Source of the DNA: Pseudevernia furfuracea
Lineage: Eukaryota; Ascomycota; Lecanoromycetes; Lecanorales; Parmeliaceae
Direction: 5' to 3'
Length of the DNA stretch: 64,000 bases
NCBI GenBank assembly: GCA_022315425.1
Contig: JAIUPT010000014.1
Span: 372,001-436,000, forward strand
Below, piece after piece: positions 23,701 to 33,780 of the stretch. The translations under genes were made by a program, and so were the position numbers. Below the pieces are notes generated by a model. That model did not search any database and had not been told where the DNA came from. It saw only the letters and a list, made by a program, of their open reading frames with translations. The stretch's first letter is position 1, and each line of letters opens with the position of its first letter.

Positions 23701-25925
23701 TTCGACTTAGCAGACATTTTGATTCAGTTATAAAATAACAATAAGCAATAACACTCAGTTGCATTTTATTCTCGAAAAATGATTTCTGTAGAGCGAAATT
23801 ATAAGACTCATGATTAGAAGCTACTCGTTATCGTAACGATCTTCAAATAGTGACGTTATTATTTGAAAGAAAGTTTTTATTCTATGAAAGTACTTACGAA
23901 CCATAACAATCTAAAGTACTTTATGAGAATGGCGAGTTTAAATAAGCGACAAGTCAGGTGGACAATGAAGTTATCAATATTTGATTTTTTTATTACACAT
24001 AGATCAGAGAAGACAAACTCAGTCGATGCGTCGTCAAGACGATCTGATTATAAGAGTGAAAACGAGTCGCTAAATCGACTGTTGTTAACGTTATAACAGA
24101 AATTGACAGCGATAAAAGATCTAATAAGTCTCATATTTGCTGTTATTCGAATAGCGTATAAGCAAGATAAGAGTTATAAGTATACGAAGCGCAGCTCAAA
24201 CGTTGAGCCCCCCTTTGCGATACACAGTCTAGACGTGAATGCATAACATAATCTAATAACTGATAATAGAGAAGAAGTGACTACTCAGAAGACAACACTT
24301 ACAAATTTGATAACAGCTACATTTTAAGAGACTTATCTTGATACTATATATTCTTCGAGACTTAGAGAATCTTCAACTGCGAGAGCAGAGAGTTCAAGCG
24401 AGATACTTACTCAGAGTACACGCAACGTAGCTATCGCGCAGCTTAATCCTATTGCTGAGACTGTTAATTACAAACAGCTCGTCTCACGCTCAGTAGCCCA
24501 CATTGCGACAATAAGCGAAACGACATATAATCTCAGTAACAAGTTCATCTTCGAGCTTATTAAAGCACTTCAGCTAAAAGACTCTTATATTTAATAGCGA
24601 AGAGAAGACGAAGCGCAGAACAAGCGAAAGAGTGACGTCGAAGCTTGAATATGAGATAGTCAGAGACTGTTAAAATATAAGAACATGTTATACGTTCTCG
24701 AAGAGACTTTCGTCCGCGAAGAGCTATTAAGACGTTATTATAATAATCTCTTGACGAGATATTTCGATATCGATAAGACACTAAAACTAATGACTAGAAA
24801 ATACTATTGAGATAGTATTAAGACAGACGTGAAATCATATATGAATACATGTGATGTCTGTTAGAGGGTGAAGATGAAGCGATATCGTTCATATGACGAG
24901 CTAAGTGCGCTTTCTTAATCAAGTCGTTCTTGAAAGAAAATCACGATGAATTTCATCACGAACCTTTCTTCAAGTCGACGCAGAGACTGCGTTTACGATG
25001 CGATTCTTATAATCGTCGATAGATATATCAAAATGATAAGATATCTATTAATCACAAAGAAAATCAATGTCTTCGATCTCGAACAGCTGCTTATGAAAGA
25101 AATCTTTCTTCGATTTGACTCATCAGAAGATATAGTCACTAATCGTGGTTCTGTGTTTACGAGTGCGTTTTGATCGCAAGTCTGCTATCAAATGAAGGTG
25201 AAACGTAGACTAAGCACTGTCTTTTATTCTCAAACTAATGGTTAAATCGAACGACAAAATCAAATCTTGAAACACTATCTTCGAGTTTTTTGCAACGAGC
25301 AACAAAACGACTGGGCGGATCTCTTGTTTATAGTCGAGTATGTCTATTAACAAAGTCAACATAAGACGTTGAATTGCAGTTTATTCTATGCAATGTACGA
25401 CTACAATTTCGACTTTGAATTGAGAATCGAGAACGATTCTCCTTAAGAGAAGATATTAGCAGCGAAAGAACGTGTGAAAGAAATTTATACGTTACGAGAA
25501 GAGCTTGCGAAACGTTAATAAAAAGTATTCGAATCGTAAGCGAAAACGTATAACAAAAAGCATTAAGCATAATCCTTTTAGAAAGAAGACTTGATAATGT
25601 TGTTAATCAAGAATCTCAAACAAAAACGATCAAACAAGAAGCTTTCGAACAAGACAATTGATCTATTCATTATTCGAAATGCCGTAGACAAGCAAGCTTA
25701 TCGATTAGCGCTTTCGTCAATCTATCGCATATATAACGTTTTTCATATATCACTGTTAGAACTCTATCGTCGTAGAGATAATAGCACGATGTTAATATAC
25801 ATAGCAGCGAAATTGATAGATGATAAAGAAGAATAAGAGATCGAAAAGATCTTAAATAAGCGAAGACGCAAGAATGAGATAAAATATCTTATTCGTTGAG
25901 CTAAGTATTCTTATAAGTATAATTA
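20759..25925 (+). pseudogene. gag-pol relic of the Gypsy element
   Basis: Multiple frames and stops. Gag starts at the ATG at 20759 and ends with a zinc knuckle near 21920-21960 (CYNCHKKGHYVNEY; the last Cys is replaced by Tyr). The protease region near 22190 has DNG where DSG is expected. Reverse transcriptase spans about 22860-23450, with VYLDDILIYSS intact near 23222. RNase H is about 23590-24080, and integrase about 24780-25500 (second catalytic Asp region reads DIVTNRGSVFTSAF, Asp to Asn). The chromodomain is about 25830-25925 (EIEKILNKRRRKNEIKYLIRW). TGA replaces expected Trp at 22852, 23086, 23431 and 23584. The element cannot be active. Confidence 0.88.
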
Positions 25926-26295
25926 GTAAGTATTAGAGAAAGATATGAAACACTCGCAGAAGTTATGAGACGCTTTCGAAAAGTCAAAGAAGCGAAGACG
26001 AAGAGCACGATAGATGAATAGAAGATAATATCCCGAAGAGTAACGATTCTAAAAATTGCTCGAAGGCATCGCAACAAAAAAAGATGCTTAAAGGTCAAAG
26101 AGAATCGAAAAAACACAACTCACAAGCAGCGTAGAGTATATCTATTATATCTGATTCGAAGATCAGACGCATTAAAGGTGTCGACGTAAGGCCAGATTAC
26201 TCCGCCTCTTATATCACATCGTCTTCGTTCACTTAATTGCTCTCGTTATTATTCTTATCCTCGTTCTCCTCCTTCTCCTCGTCCGCATCAACCCC

Positions 26296-26583
26296 CTAAA
26301 TAATAACATTCACATTCAATTTCTTCAACTCCCTAGCCCTAGCCGCGGCGGAACTGGAGGGAGAGACGACGAGAGACGCCGGGGAAGCGAGGGCCCCGTC
26401 GGGGGAAGGCGACCCGAAGGCGCCGACCTCGCCGGCGAGAGCCTCGTCCCCCCAGTCATCACCATCACCAACTTCGTGATTGCGATTGCTGTGACTGCTG
26501 CTGCTGCTGCTAAGACCGTCGTTGACCCCGTCCTCCGTCGACGGGGGAGAATCGTCAGGCCCCGAGGGCGCCTTTGGGTTCAT
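26296..26583 (-). other. GC-rich antisense ORF between pol and 3' LTR (95 aa)
   Basis: An open frame on the strand opposite to gag-pol. It begins MNPKAPSGPDDSPPSTEDG, has a poly-Ser tract, then acidic and Gly/Ala-rich sequence, and ends ARARELKKLNVNVII. The block of about 300 bp is strikingly GC-rich and rich in CC/GG, while everything around it is AT-rich and CC-poor, so it has escaped the mutation that ruined the rest. On the same strand just upstream (26640-26870) is a more degraded charged stretch (ERVQDRLEEKKKSNALTIQL). I recognise no family. It may be a captured host segment, an antisense accessory gene of the element, or a later insertion. Confidence 0.45.
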
Positions 26584-27777
26584 GAGGGGCAGGCTCGCCT
26601 AGCGAACCGTTAGCGCAGCTGTCACGTGCTCGAAACGCCTATTGAACGTGAGGAAAATATATCCTCAATCGAAGAACATCGTAGATGCCCTTCAGGGCCG
26701 TATCAATCCGCCGAAGCGACTTGACTTGATTCAGTTGAATCGTCAATGCATTCGACTTTTTCTTTTCCTCGAGGCGATCCTGAACTCGCTCGTAACGAGA
26801 TAACTCGATATCGAAGAATTTTACGCAGACAGTCAAAAACGGTCTGCTGATATACTGTGAATGTCTATACACTCACCCGCGACGAATAATTCGCTCACGA
26901 TAGACGCGACGTCGTAATAGATTATTCGTTAGATATCTAATCTCTCACGCAGAGAGAATCTTGAATTGAGATTAACAGACGCTTCAGCTATGTTTAAATT
27001 ATGAATTATATGTGTTTACGTACGGACTTATAATCGACTCGCAGATCGACGCAGTGAATATACTTTCGAAGCATCTCTTCTATCTCCGCGAAGATAATAT
27101 CATAGCTATTCGAGATATGTTGATTCGCTATTCGAAGACAACGACAATAGAAATTCTTAATCAACGTCTTTATTCGCACGAAGAATCGATCAGTAATGCT
27201 ATAAGAATAGAACTATAAACGTGTCAAAAACGCACGCGAAATCACGATTAATTCAACTTATCGCAGAACGAAAGAGAACGTAGATCGAGAGATCAATCGT
27301 CGAAAAGATCTAAGCTATTATAATCAAACAGGTGATACGATAATGTTTAGTGTATGCGTAAGAAGTGTGATGTCTACGTTTGATAGCTGTGAATCAGAAT
27401 AGAGAAAAGTGTGTTTTGTGAGAAACAAAAAGTTTAAAAAAACAAACTTATACACAACTCACGGCTAGCGCATAGCAATTATTCACGTCGCGCACTCATG
27501 ACGACGACGACGCGATCACGCGACTCACGACTCAAACAATAAGAGACATTAACGTCGACAAACTTCACGTCGTCTACGATTATACGAACATTTTTATTCC
27601 CATGCGCAAGGCGTAGAGGTATCACAATCTACGCATTTCAAATTGAGATTTACAATGTCAGCGCGAAGCTGACCTGAAAGGACTCTTTCCCTTATGTCCC
27701 CTCTGAGATTTGAAGGGTTTTAATGAGTCTATTTAGAGCAATGAATTCGAGAACGAATTCTTGAAGAAAGAAGATCA

Positions 27778-28034
27778 TATTAACAGCGAAATCAAGAGAA
27801 TAGCTGTCGTATGAGCCCGAAGATTATCGAGCGTAATCGAATCGCTTGATATACGCATGTCAAGCGGATTCTTGACGTGAGAAGCTTAAGAGGGCCATGC
27901 CTCGAAGTTTCTCATTTTTCTTCCTTAAGAATTAGTCTTACTATTAGATATACTATACGCAATATATATATCTTCGCTAAGTTCACATTGCTACACAATC
28001 CTAGCCTGTCTTATATATATCTATATTATAAAAG
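27778..28034 (+). repeat. 3' LTR of the Gypsy element
   Basis: Begins TATTAACAGCGAAATC, the mutated counterpart of TGTTAGCAGCGGGATC at 20446. Same length as the 5' LTR in a gap-free alignment. Followed by the second copy of the 24-bp flanking repeat at 28035..28058. Confidence 0.88.
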
Positions 28035-28058
28035 TCTTCTTAACATTTTTAATCTTTT

Positions 28059-29354
28059 AATCACTAAACACGTTTAATAACAATAGACGATAACGATTCG
28101 AATTCACGATAAGAGAAGATTAATCAGTGATATACTTTCATTGATTTCGTAGTCATCTTATCATAACTATCTCGTTACATTAAGTCTTCTCATTTCACAT
28201 AACGACAATTTCGCTATCATATTATTACATTTCGATTTAAATCTTCTTATTCTTCTTCTTGTTCGCCTCATAAAAAATAAGTAGTGATTTATATCGAAAA
28301 ATCTCGTCAGTAGTCATATAGATTATAAGTGTTACTTGTCTTTTATCTCGATCAGATCTATAAGTCTTAATTCACACGATCTTTACTCTCTTAAAGTCGT
28401 AATACTTATTATTTAAGAATTCGAATATTAGAGATATTTGATTTATATTCTTAATATCATGAAGACGATATCTGTCAGGACCAGGCCTAGAAATTTATTT
28501 AGATATTAATTAAGAGTTACGACGATTAAATCGTAATCATGATAGTATTTTTTTACGAAAATTCTCAAAGACCTACTTACGATTTATTAACAAAGTACGT
28601 CTAAAGACTAATCTTTGAATACTCACGTGTTATATTTTCTTTATAAATTAACGTAAAGCAACATCGCTTCTCTTCTTAAAAGATCGAAATCAATTATTTA
28701 AAATAATAAAATTAGTATACTTGACTCTCTTATCGACTTCTCTTTTCACTCTATGAGAATAGAGATTCTCATAAATAATCAGTACACACGTCAAATAAAT
28801 CATCGCTTATTGATAGATCGTTTAGCTGCTCTAGTCATCTCGAAGTTATTAATAAGTCGTCGTTTCAGCTTCGATTCTTTTGCCCCATATATATAATTCT
28901 TTTTAATATCGCGTTTAAGATCTCGTATAAAATCCTTCTTCTTTTCTCAGTTCTTCATCATAATTTATATAATATCAATGTTATAAGAGACGATATAATT
29001 GTTAATAAGCTTTTAGATCTTATTCTTCTTCTAAACGTAGATGATATAAAGATAACAAATAGCGATCAGCTTCTATTCTTTGATATAAGAGACTCTACGT
29101 TTAATCTCTTTTTTTAAAGTATCGCTTAAAAAGTTGTCTTTTATTACAAGACGATAAATTATAAAGCGATTAATAATACGATCTTTATCGATACGAGAAG
29201 ATAAACAACGAACAAGTCGAAGTTGAATTTCGATCTTAAGAATATTAAGCTCGATAACAGACCTTATAACTGATTCAGATTTTCTAGACTAATAATTGAA
29301 GCGATCTCGAAAGGTCCTAAACAGCTATTAGAGTATTGAACGAAGTCATTAAAC
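28059..29354. other. AT-rich degenerate DNA, right arm of the TIR element
   Basis: No open gene. On the minus strand, around 28650-29180, a charged frame with stops can be followed (for example DEELRKEEGFYTRS, KELYIWGKRIEAETTTY), which may be a ruined transposase or other element gene. I cannot name a family. Confidence 0.35.
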
Positions 29355-29515
29355 GATAACAATAATAACAATAAAATGATAACAATAAAATAGTAACAAT
29401 AAAATAGTAGCAATAAAATAGTAGCAATGAAATAGTAGCAATGAAATAGTAGCAATAAAATAATAGCAATGAAATAATAACAATGACAATGATAGCAATG
29501 GCAATGATAGAATTT
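29355..29515. repeat. Minisatellite of AATAGTAGCAATAAA-type units
   Basis: About ten imperfect units near 15 bp (AATAGTAGCAATGAA and variants) grading into CAATGACAATGATAG repeats. It would be read as a Cys/Tyr/Phe/Leu-rich pseudo-peptide on the minus strand; this is a repeat and not a gene. Confidence 0.88.
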
Positions 29516-29758
29516 AAAGAGGATGCGGAAAAACACGTCTCTACGCGTACTACTATAGTAGATTAATATGCTTTTATCCCCTATTTCTCAGCTTATTAAT
29601 TAGCGGCAATAGCTATAAAGTAGTGCTCGTATATAACGTAGTAAATCATATAAAACATGGTTCTTTTGGTGGCTGATACCACTAACGACATATAAAGTTG
29701 CTACTTTATATATCAATTAATGCGGTACTGGAAGTCCCAAAATTAGCTCTCCAACTTT

Positions 29759-29797
29759 CTCCAAATTCCTATAGGGCCAGCATGAATTCTGAAGAGT
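29759..29797 (+). repeat. Upstream copy of a 39-bp direct repeat containing a start codon
   Basis: Identical to 29964..30002 (CTCCAAATTCC...GAAGAGT). It contains ATGAATTCTGAAGAGT, the first codons of the downstream decarboxylase. It opens a 65-codon frame from 29782 that stops at 29979. Confidence 0.93.
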
Positions 29798-29963
29798 CAA
29801 GTCATGTAGGTGTATTGAATAAGACAACTAGATGCAGAACAACTATGTACTGGGAGGGCAGGCCATATATGTATGGCGGAGTGAACCTGCCAAGACACGC
29901 TAAGCCTAAAGGGGGAAGGCGTGTCAACAAAGGAAGGTGTGTCACAAAGGGATGCGGGGTACG
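29798..29963 (+). mobile_element. Short (166 bp) insertion at the decarboxylase start codon
   Basis: Bordered by perfect 39-bp direct repeats, so it is an insertion with a very long target duplication or the product of a repair event. Most of it (29840 onward) is a copy of the dispersed repeat module found at 20106..20229. It encodes no transposition protein. A solo LTR or a SINE/MITE-like non-autonomous unit are the options. Confidence 0.75.
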
Positions 29964-30002
29964 CTCCAAATTCCTATAGGGCCAGCATGAATTCTGAAGA
30001 GT
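29964..30002 (+). repeat. Downstream copy of the 39-bp direct repeat
   Basis: Exact copy of 29759..29797. Its ATG at 29987 is the start used in the decarboxylase model. Confidence 0.93.
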
Positions 30003-31687
30003 TTCGTAAAGCAGCGCACTCAGCAGTAGACGAAAGTAAGCACCTGCTAACTCCCAAATACGTTCCATTGGCTTACCACCTCCCAGTCATTGACTACTTC
30101 GACAATATTCAAGACCGCCGTGTTGTCTCGAACGTCGAACCAGGCTATTTACGTAAATTGCTTCCCTCGGGTCCGCCAGTCGAAGGGGAAAAATGGGAGG
30201 ACATACAGAAAGACATTGGAGCAAAGATCATGCCCGGTCTGACTCATTGGTACCTTGTTCTCTCCACCATAGGCCATCGAATTTATGAATTCGCAGGCTG
30301 AGCATGACCAAGGCAATCCCCTAATTTTATGGCCTTTTACCCTGCAAACGCAACCTATCCCTCCATGCTCGGCGAACTCTACTCTGCAGCATTCACAGCC
30401 CCTGCTTTCAATTGGTTGTGTTCACCTGCGGTCACCGAGCTTGAGACAATAGTCCTCGACTGGCTAGCGCACATACTGCACCTCCCAGACTGCTACCTGA
30501 GCGAAGGAAAAGGCGGAGGGGTGATACAAGGAAGTGCAAGCGAAGCAATCGTCACGGTCATGGTTGCGGCCAGAGAGAGGTATCTGAATCAAGCTTGTGA
30601 AGGACTCGAGGGGAATGAAAGGGAAGAGAAACTGAATTGCACTCGAGGACGGCTGGTCGCTCTTGGTAGCGAGCAGAGCCATAGCAGCACAGCGAAAGCA
30701 GCCTTGATCGCTGGTGTCCGCTACAAATCCATTTCAACCCGGATAGAAGACAACCTTGCTTTGACCGGGGACGGTTTACGCAATGCGTTAGATGAGTGCG
30801 CACGCGAGGGTCTCGAGCCATTTTACCTGACAACCACCCTTGGTACCACAGGAACCTGCGCCACGGATCATTTCTACGAGATCGCAGAGATTCTGAGAAA
30901 ATCCCACGTATCCACAAGGGTCTGGGTCCACGTAGACGCAGCCTATGCTGGTGCAGCTCTCATCCTTGACGAATACAAACATATAGCGGACCACTTTACG
31001 GCCCTCGACAGCTTCAATATGAACATGCACAAATGGCTACTGACGAACTTTGATGCCAGCTGCCTCTACGTCCGTACACGCGCCCATCTGACCACCGCCC
31101 TTAGCATCAATCGCTCTTATTACTCCAATCCTTTTTCAGACTCCGGCCTCGTCACCGACTATCGTGATTGGCAGATCCCACTAGGACGTCGTTTCCGTGC
31201 ATTGAAAATCTGGTTCGTTCTCCGTACCTATGGCGTCAATGGGCTCAAGGCGCACATTCGGAAGCATATCGTTATGGGCGAAAAGTTTGCCGCGTGGATT
31301 AGAGAAAGGAGGGATCTGTGGGAAATTGTGACGCCACCAGCTTTTGCGCTCACCGTGATTACAATCGCTTTGCCAGGCCAGTCAAAGGGTACACTGCCTG
31401 ATGGTGTGACAGAGCCGAGGTTGACCGAAGGCGCGGCAACTTCCAACACTCTGCCCTCTACAAGTGTAGAAAATCGAGATCGTACGAACGCGTTGACGGA
31501 GAAGGTCTATGAAAGCATTAACGCCGCTGGCGAGATATTCTTGACTAGTAGTGTCGTTAAGGGCATTTATGCGATCAGGATTGTGAGTGCGAACGAGAAG
31601 GCTGACGAGGCACATCTGAGACGCGCATTCGAAATCCTTGTAGACACTGCTGAGATGGTCATATCAGAGAGCAAAGCAGAAATATAA
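29987..31687 (+). CDS. Aromatic-L-amino-acid decarboxylase-like PLP enzyme (group II)
   Basis: Two exons, 29987..30249 and 30313..31687, 545 residues. The join gives GLTHW|QSPNFMAFYPANATYPS, the conserved entry of DDC/TDC enzymes. Further landmarks: WLCSPAVTELETIVLDWL, GVIQGSASEAIVT (PLP-phosphate region), HVDAAYAGAALI (the Asp that contacts the pyridine nitrogen) and NMNMHKWLLTNFDAS with the PLP lysine near residue 327. The family decarboxylates tyrosine, DOPA, tryptophan or related amino acids; substrate cannot be told from sequence. The frame is intact and complete. The start codon lies in the second copy of a 39-bp duplication made by an insertion, and its former promoter is now separated from it by transposon DNA, so expression may be altered. 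Confidence 0.93.
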
Positions 31688-32136
31688 GGGTACTCTGGCG
31701 CGCAAAGATTCAGTCTTGGCTGAGGAATTTTGATGATTGAGCCTTTTGTCTCGCAGCTTTGTAAGTGCAAGAAGCATACATACAATCCAGCGTCTGCCAT
31801 ACTAGTACTCTTATTTCAACGCAAACAGCCTCAGTGCAGACTGCATCTGGTGAAATGGTGTCATTTTGAAAATTCCACATTCAAACCCGTTACAATCCCT
31901 TCTTAAAGCCTTCACCTGCTGTGTCAATGACGTGGAACGCGGGTAAAGTGTCTAAATCCTGAGTGTTGTGAAGAGGATACCGCCACAACACTCTTCAGAC
32001 TACTTCTTCCTTACTTAAACCCTACCACCCCACCAGCTACTCACAAACCTCGGATCCTCCCATAACAGATTAAATCCTCATCACCACTTAGTGGAACAGC
32101 TTGATCATAGCTCCTTTCCGGCCTGTTGCCGTCAAC
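31688..32136. other. Intergenic region decarboxylase/F-box-like gene
   Basis: 449 bp with no gene features; an upstream in-frame TTG near 32101 is not taken as the start of the next gene. Confidence 0.5.
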
Positions 32137-33780
32137 ATGCCTACTTTCCTTGGCTTCCCAAACGAGATCCTCCTCAACATCGTCAAGAACCTTCAATTTG
32201 AAGACATTGAATCGGTCACACTATCGTGTACACACATACGCGAACTTGCACTTGAGATCCTCAATCAGCACCTGTCGCGGAAGCGTCGTTTCACTACGGT
32301 TGCAATTGGCCAGATTGAGGTACGTAATTGGAGTGATGCCTTCCAGTTCGGACCTCATTTCGCATTCATTATAATCTATTAGGGGCGGTGAAACGGTTCC
32401 TTCCCCTATTCGTACTCCCTAGAATCCTTCTACGAGTCGTCTTTGCGCTGACTTTGGAATTCTCACTAGGATTCGACCTGGGATGAGGATGCCCAGATCA
32501 GAGGCATACATCCTATCGTCGCCCTTCGAGACTTCATTCTAGACGAGGAGAGTGCCTTGTATCCACGCACACTGATTGTCGGCTGTATCGAAGAAGGCAT
32601 GGCCGACCTGTTAGATCTTGACCCTGAAGAAGGCCAGATCGCGGATTCAGACCTTGGTAATATCGTGGCGCAGCTCGGAAATCGACTCCTACCCAAAGTC
32701 CTCGAAGTCACCCGCGTGCTGCGTCTTTCTACTGGCTGGAAAAGCAATTGGCTTCCCACTTGGACTTCCAGGATTGTCTCCGGCGATCTGGAAGCGGCAG
32801 CTTGTCTCCTTATCGCTCTGCTGCCTAACCTGAAAAAGCTACGGATCGTCGATAGATGTCGATACTCTGAATCACCACCCTTCTATATTGTACTCCGTAG
32901 ACTACTTGAAGCTGCAATGGATTCGGAATGCGATCTCACAGGTCTGAATTCATTCAAAACCCTATCAGAAGTGGGTCTCCATAGCAGTGGCGGTGCCAAT
33001 GGCATGGATTTCCACGTCGGTCCAGACTTCGGTGCCTTGCCCTCCATCCGCACGATCAAAGGACGCTACATCGACGGAGAATATGGACCACATGTACAGG
33101 TCTACAAGCGTGGAATTTTCAAGCCTTTTGAACATGAGTCAAACATCACAACTCTGGAATTCCACCAAAGCTCGATCGATATGCTCAGCTTTAGTCACTG
33201 CATCGAAAGGATCAAGTCACTCCATAAATTCACTTACGATTTTCGCGCAGCCACAGCCGTGGGCGATCAGACCTGGGAGCCTCGCGGTATTGTCGGGGTT
33301 TTGCGATCGTGCGCCAGTAGAAGCCTTGTCCACCTCGAGCTCACAGGCGTTACTGATATCTACTCTGTAAGATTTAGACGTGGAGAACCATTCATTGGGG
33401 GTCTACGGGCTTTCGAGGTTCTAGAAACATTGAGGCTGGAAACAGTGATGCTGTACAGGGAGATCGAAGGCACCGATGACAGAACACCCGATGAACCGCC
33501 GCGACTAAAATCCAAGTATGACCAGGCTGGAGGGCGTAATGCTTTGGTGGAGCCTGCGCGTCTCGTCCACATTTTGCCAGCCTCTGCGAAGAGATTGAGG
33601 CTGGTAGGCGGCCTTTCGAACGAAGAAGCCGATGCAATGCTGGAAGATTTGGTGGAGCTGAAGGATGAGCGTATCCCAAACCTACAGAAAATCTTCTTCG
33701 AAGATGTTGATCCTTCATCCGACATTACGAGCGTGTGTGAGAAGGCGAGCGTCAAGGCGAAATTCTGCGTCAGAGTCTGA
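32137..33780 (+). CDS. F-box-like domain protein of unknown function
   Basis: Two exons, 32137..32319 and 32470..33780, 497 residues. The ATG at 32137 opens MPTFLGFPNEILLNIVKNL, then FEDIESVTLSCTHIRELALEIL, a typical N-terminal F-box-like motif (L/F-P-x-E-hydrophobic). The rest is Leu-rich without a repeat that I can phase with certainty (for example LLIALLPNLKKLRIVDRC, LVHLELTGVTD, LETLRLETVML), suggesting a leucine-rich-repeat-like substrate-binding part. The 150-nt intron falls just after the F-box, in phase 0. Such proteins usually act as adaptors of SCF ubiquitin ligases; substrate unknown. These genes are numerous and fast-evolving in filamentous fungi. Confidence 0.72.

Larger units (their letters stand above)
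20446..28034 (+). mobile_element. Degenerate chromodomain Ty3/Gypsy LTR retrotransposon
   Basis: About 7.6 kb with matching LTRs at 20446..20702 and 27778..28034. A gag-pol region lies between them on the + strand, and a purine-rich tract (GAAGAAAGAAGA) sits just before the 3' LTR. Domain order is gag with zinc knuckle, retropepsin, reverse transcriptase, RNase H, integrase, chromodomain, the order of chromoviruses. It is bordered by a 24-bp near-identical direct repeat (20422..20445 and 28035..28058, one C/T mismatch). LTR comparison and internal stops show heavy RIP-like mutation. It is inserted inside the TIR element described separately. The exact LTR 3' end is uncertain by about 11 bp because the flanking repeat also ends in TAACA. 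Confidence 0.9.
19500..29725. mobile_element. TIR element (TA target duplication) interrupted by a Gypsy retrotransposon
   Basis: The first 25 bp (CCGCATTAATTG...AAAGTAG, 19500-19524) recur exactly as the reverse complement at 29701-29725. Both are bordered by TA (19498-19499, 29726-29727), the target duplication of Tc1/mariner-like elements. Subterminal motifs such as TATAAAGTAGTGCT and CATATAAA recur at both ends. Removing the Gypsy insertion leaves about 2.6 kb. No intact transposase is visible; both arms are strongly AT-rich. A non-autonomous or heavily mutated mariner-type element is the simplest reading; two separate small TIR elements are an alternative. Confidence 0.55.

Noticed and set aside
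17344..25925. TGA read as tryptophan (an altered genetic code) in the AT-rich elements
   Set aside because: TAA and TAG also occur in the same frames, Gly to Asp and Pro to Ser changes share the same mutational context, and flanking genes use TGG for Trp and TGA as stop. Hypermutation explains all of it.
29264..29536. Hydrophobic 90-aa minus-strand frame resembling a membrane protein
   Set aside because: Translation of a ~15-bp minisatellite; the periodic Cys/Tyr/Phe/Leu pattern comes from the repeat.
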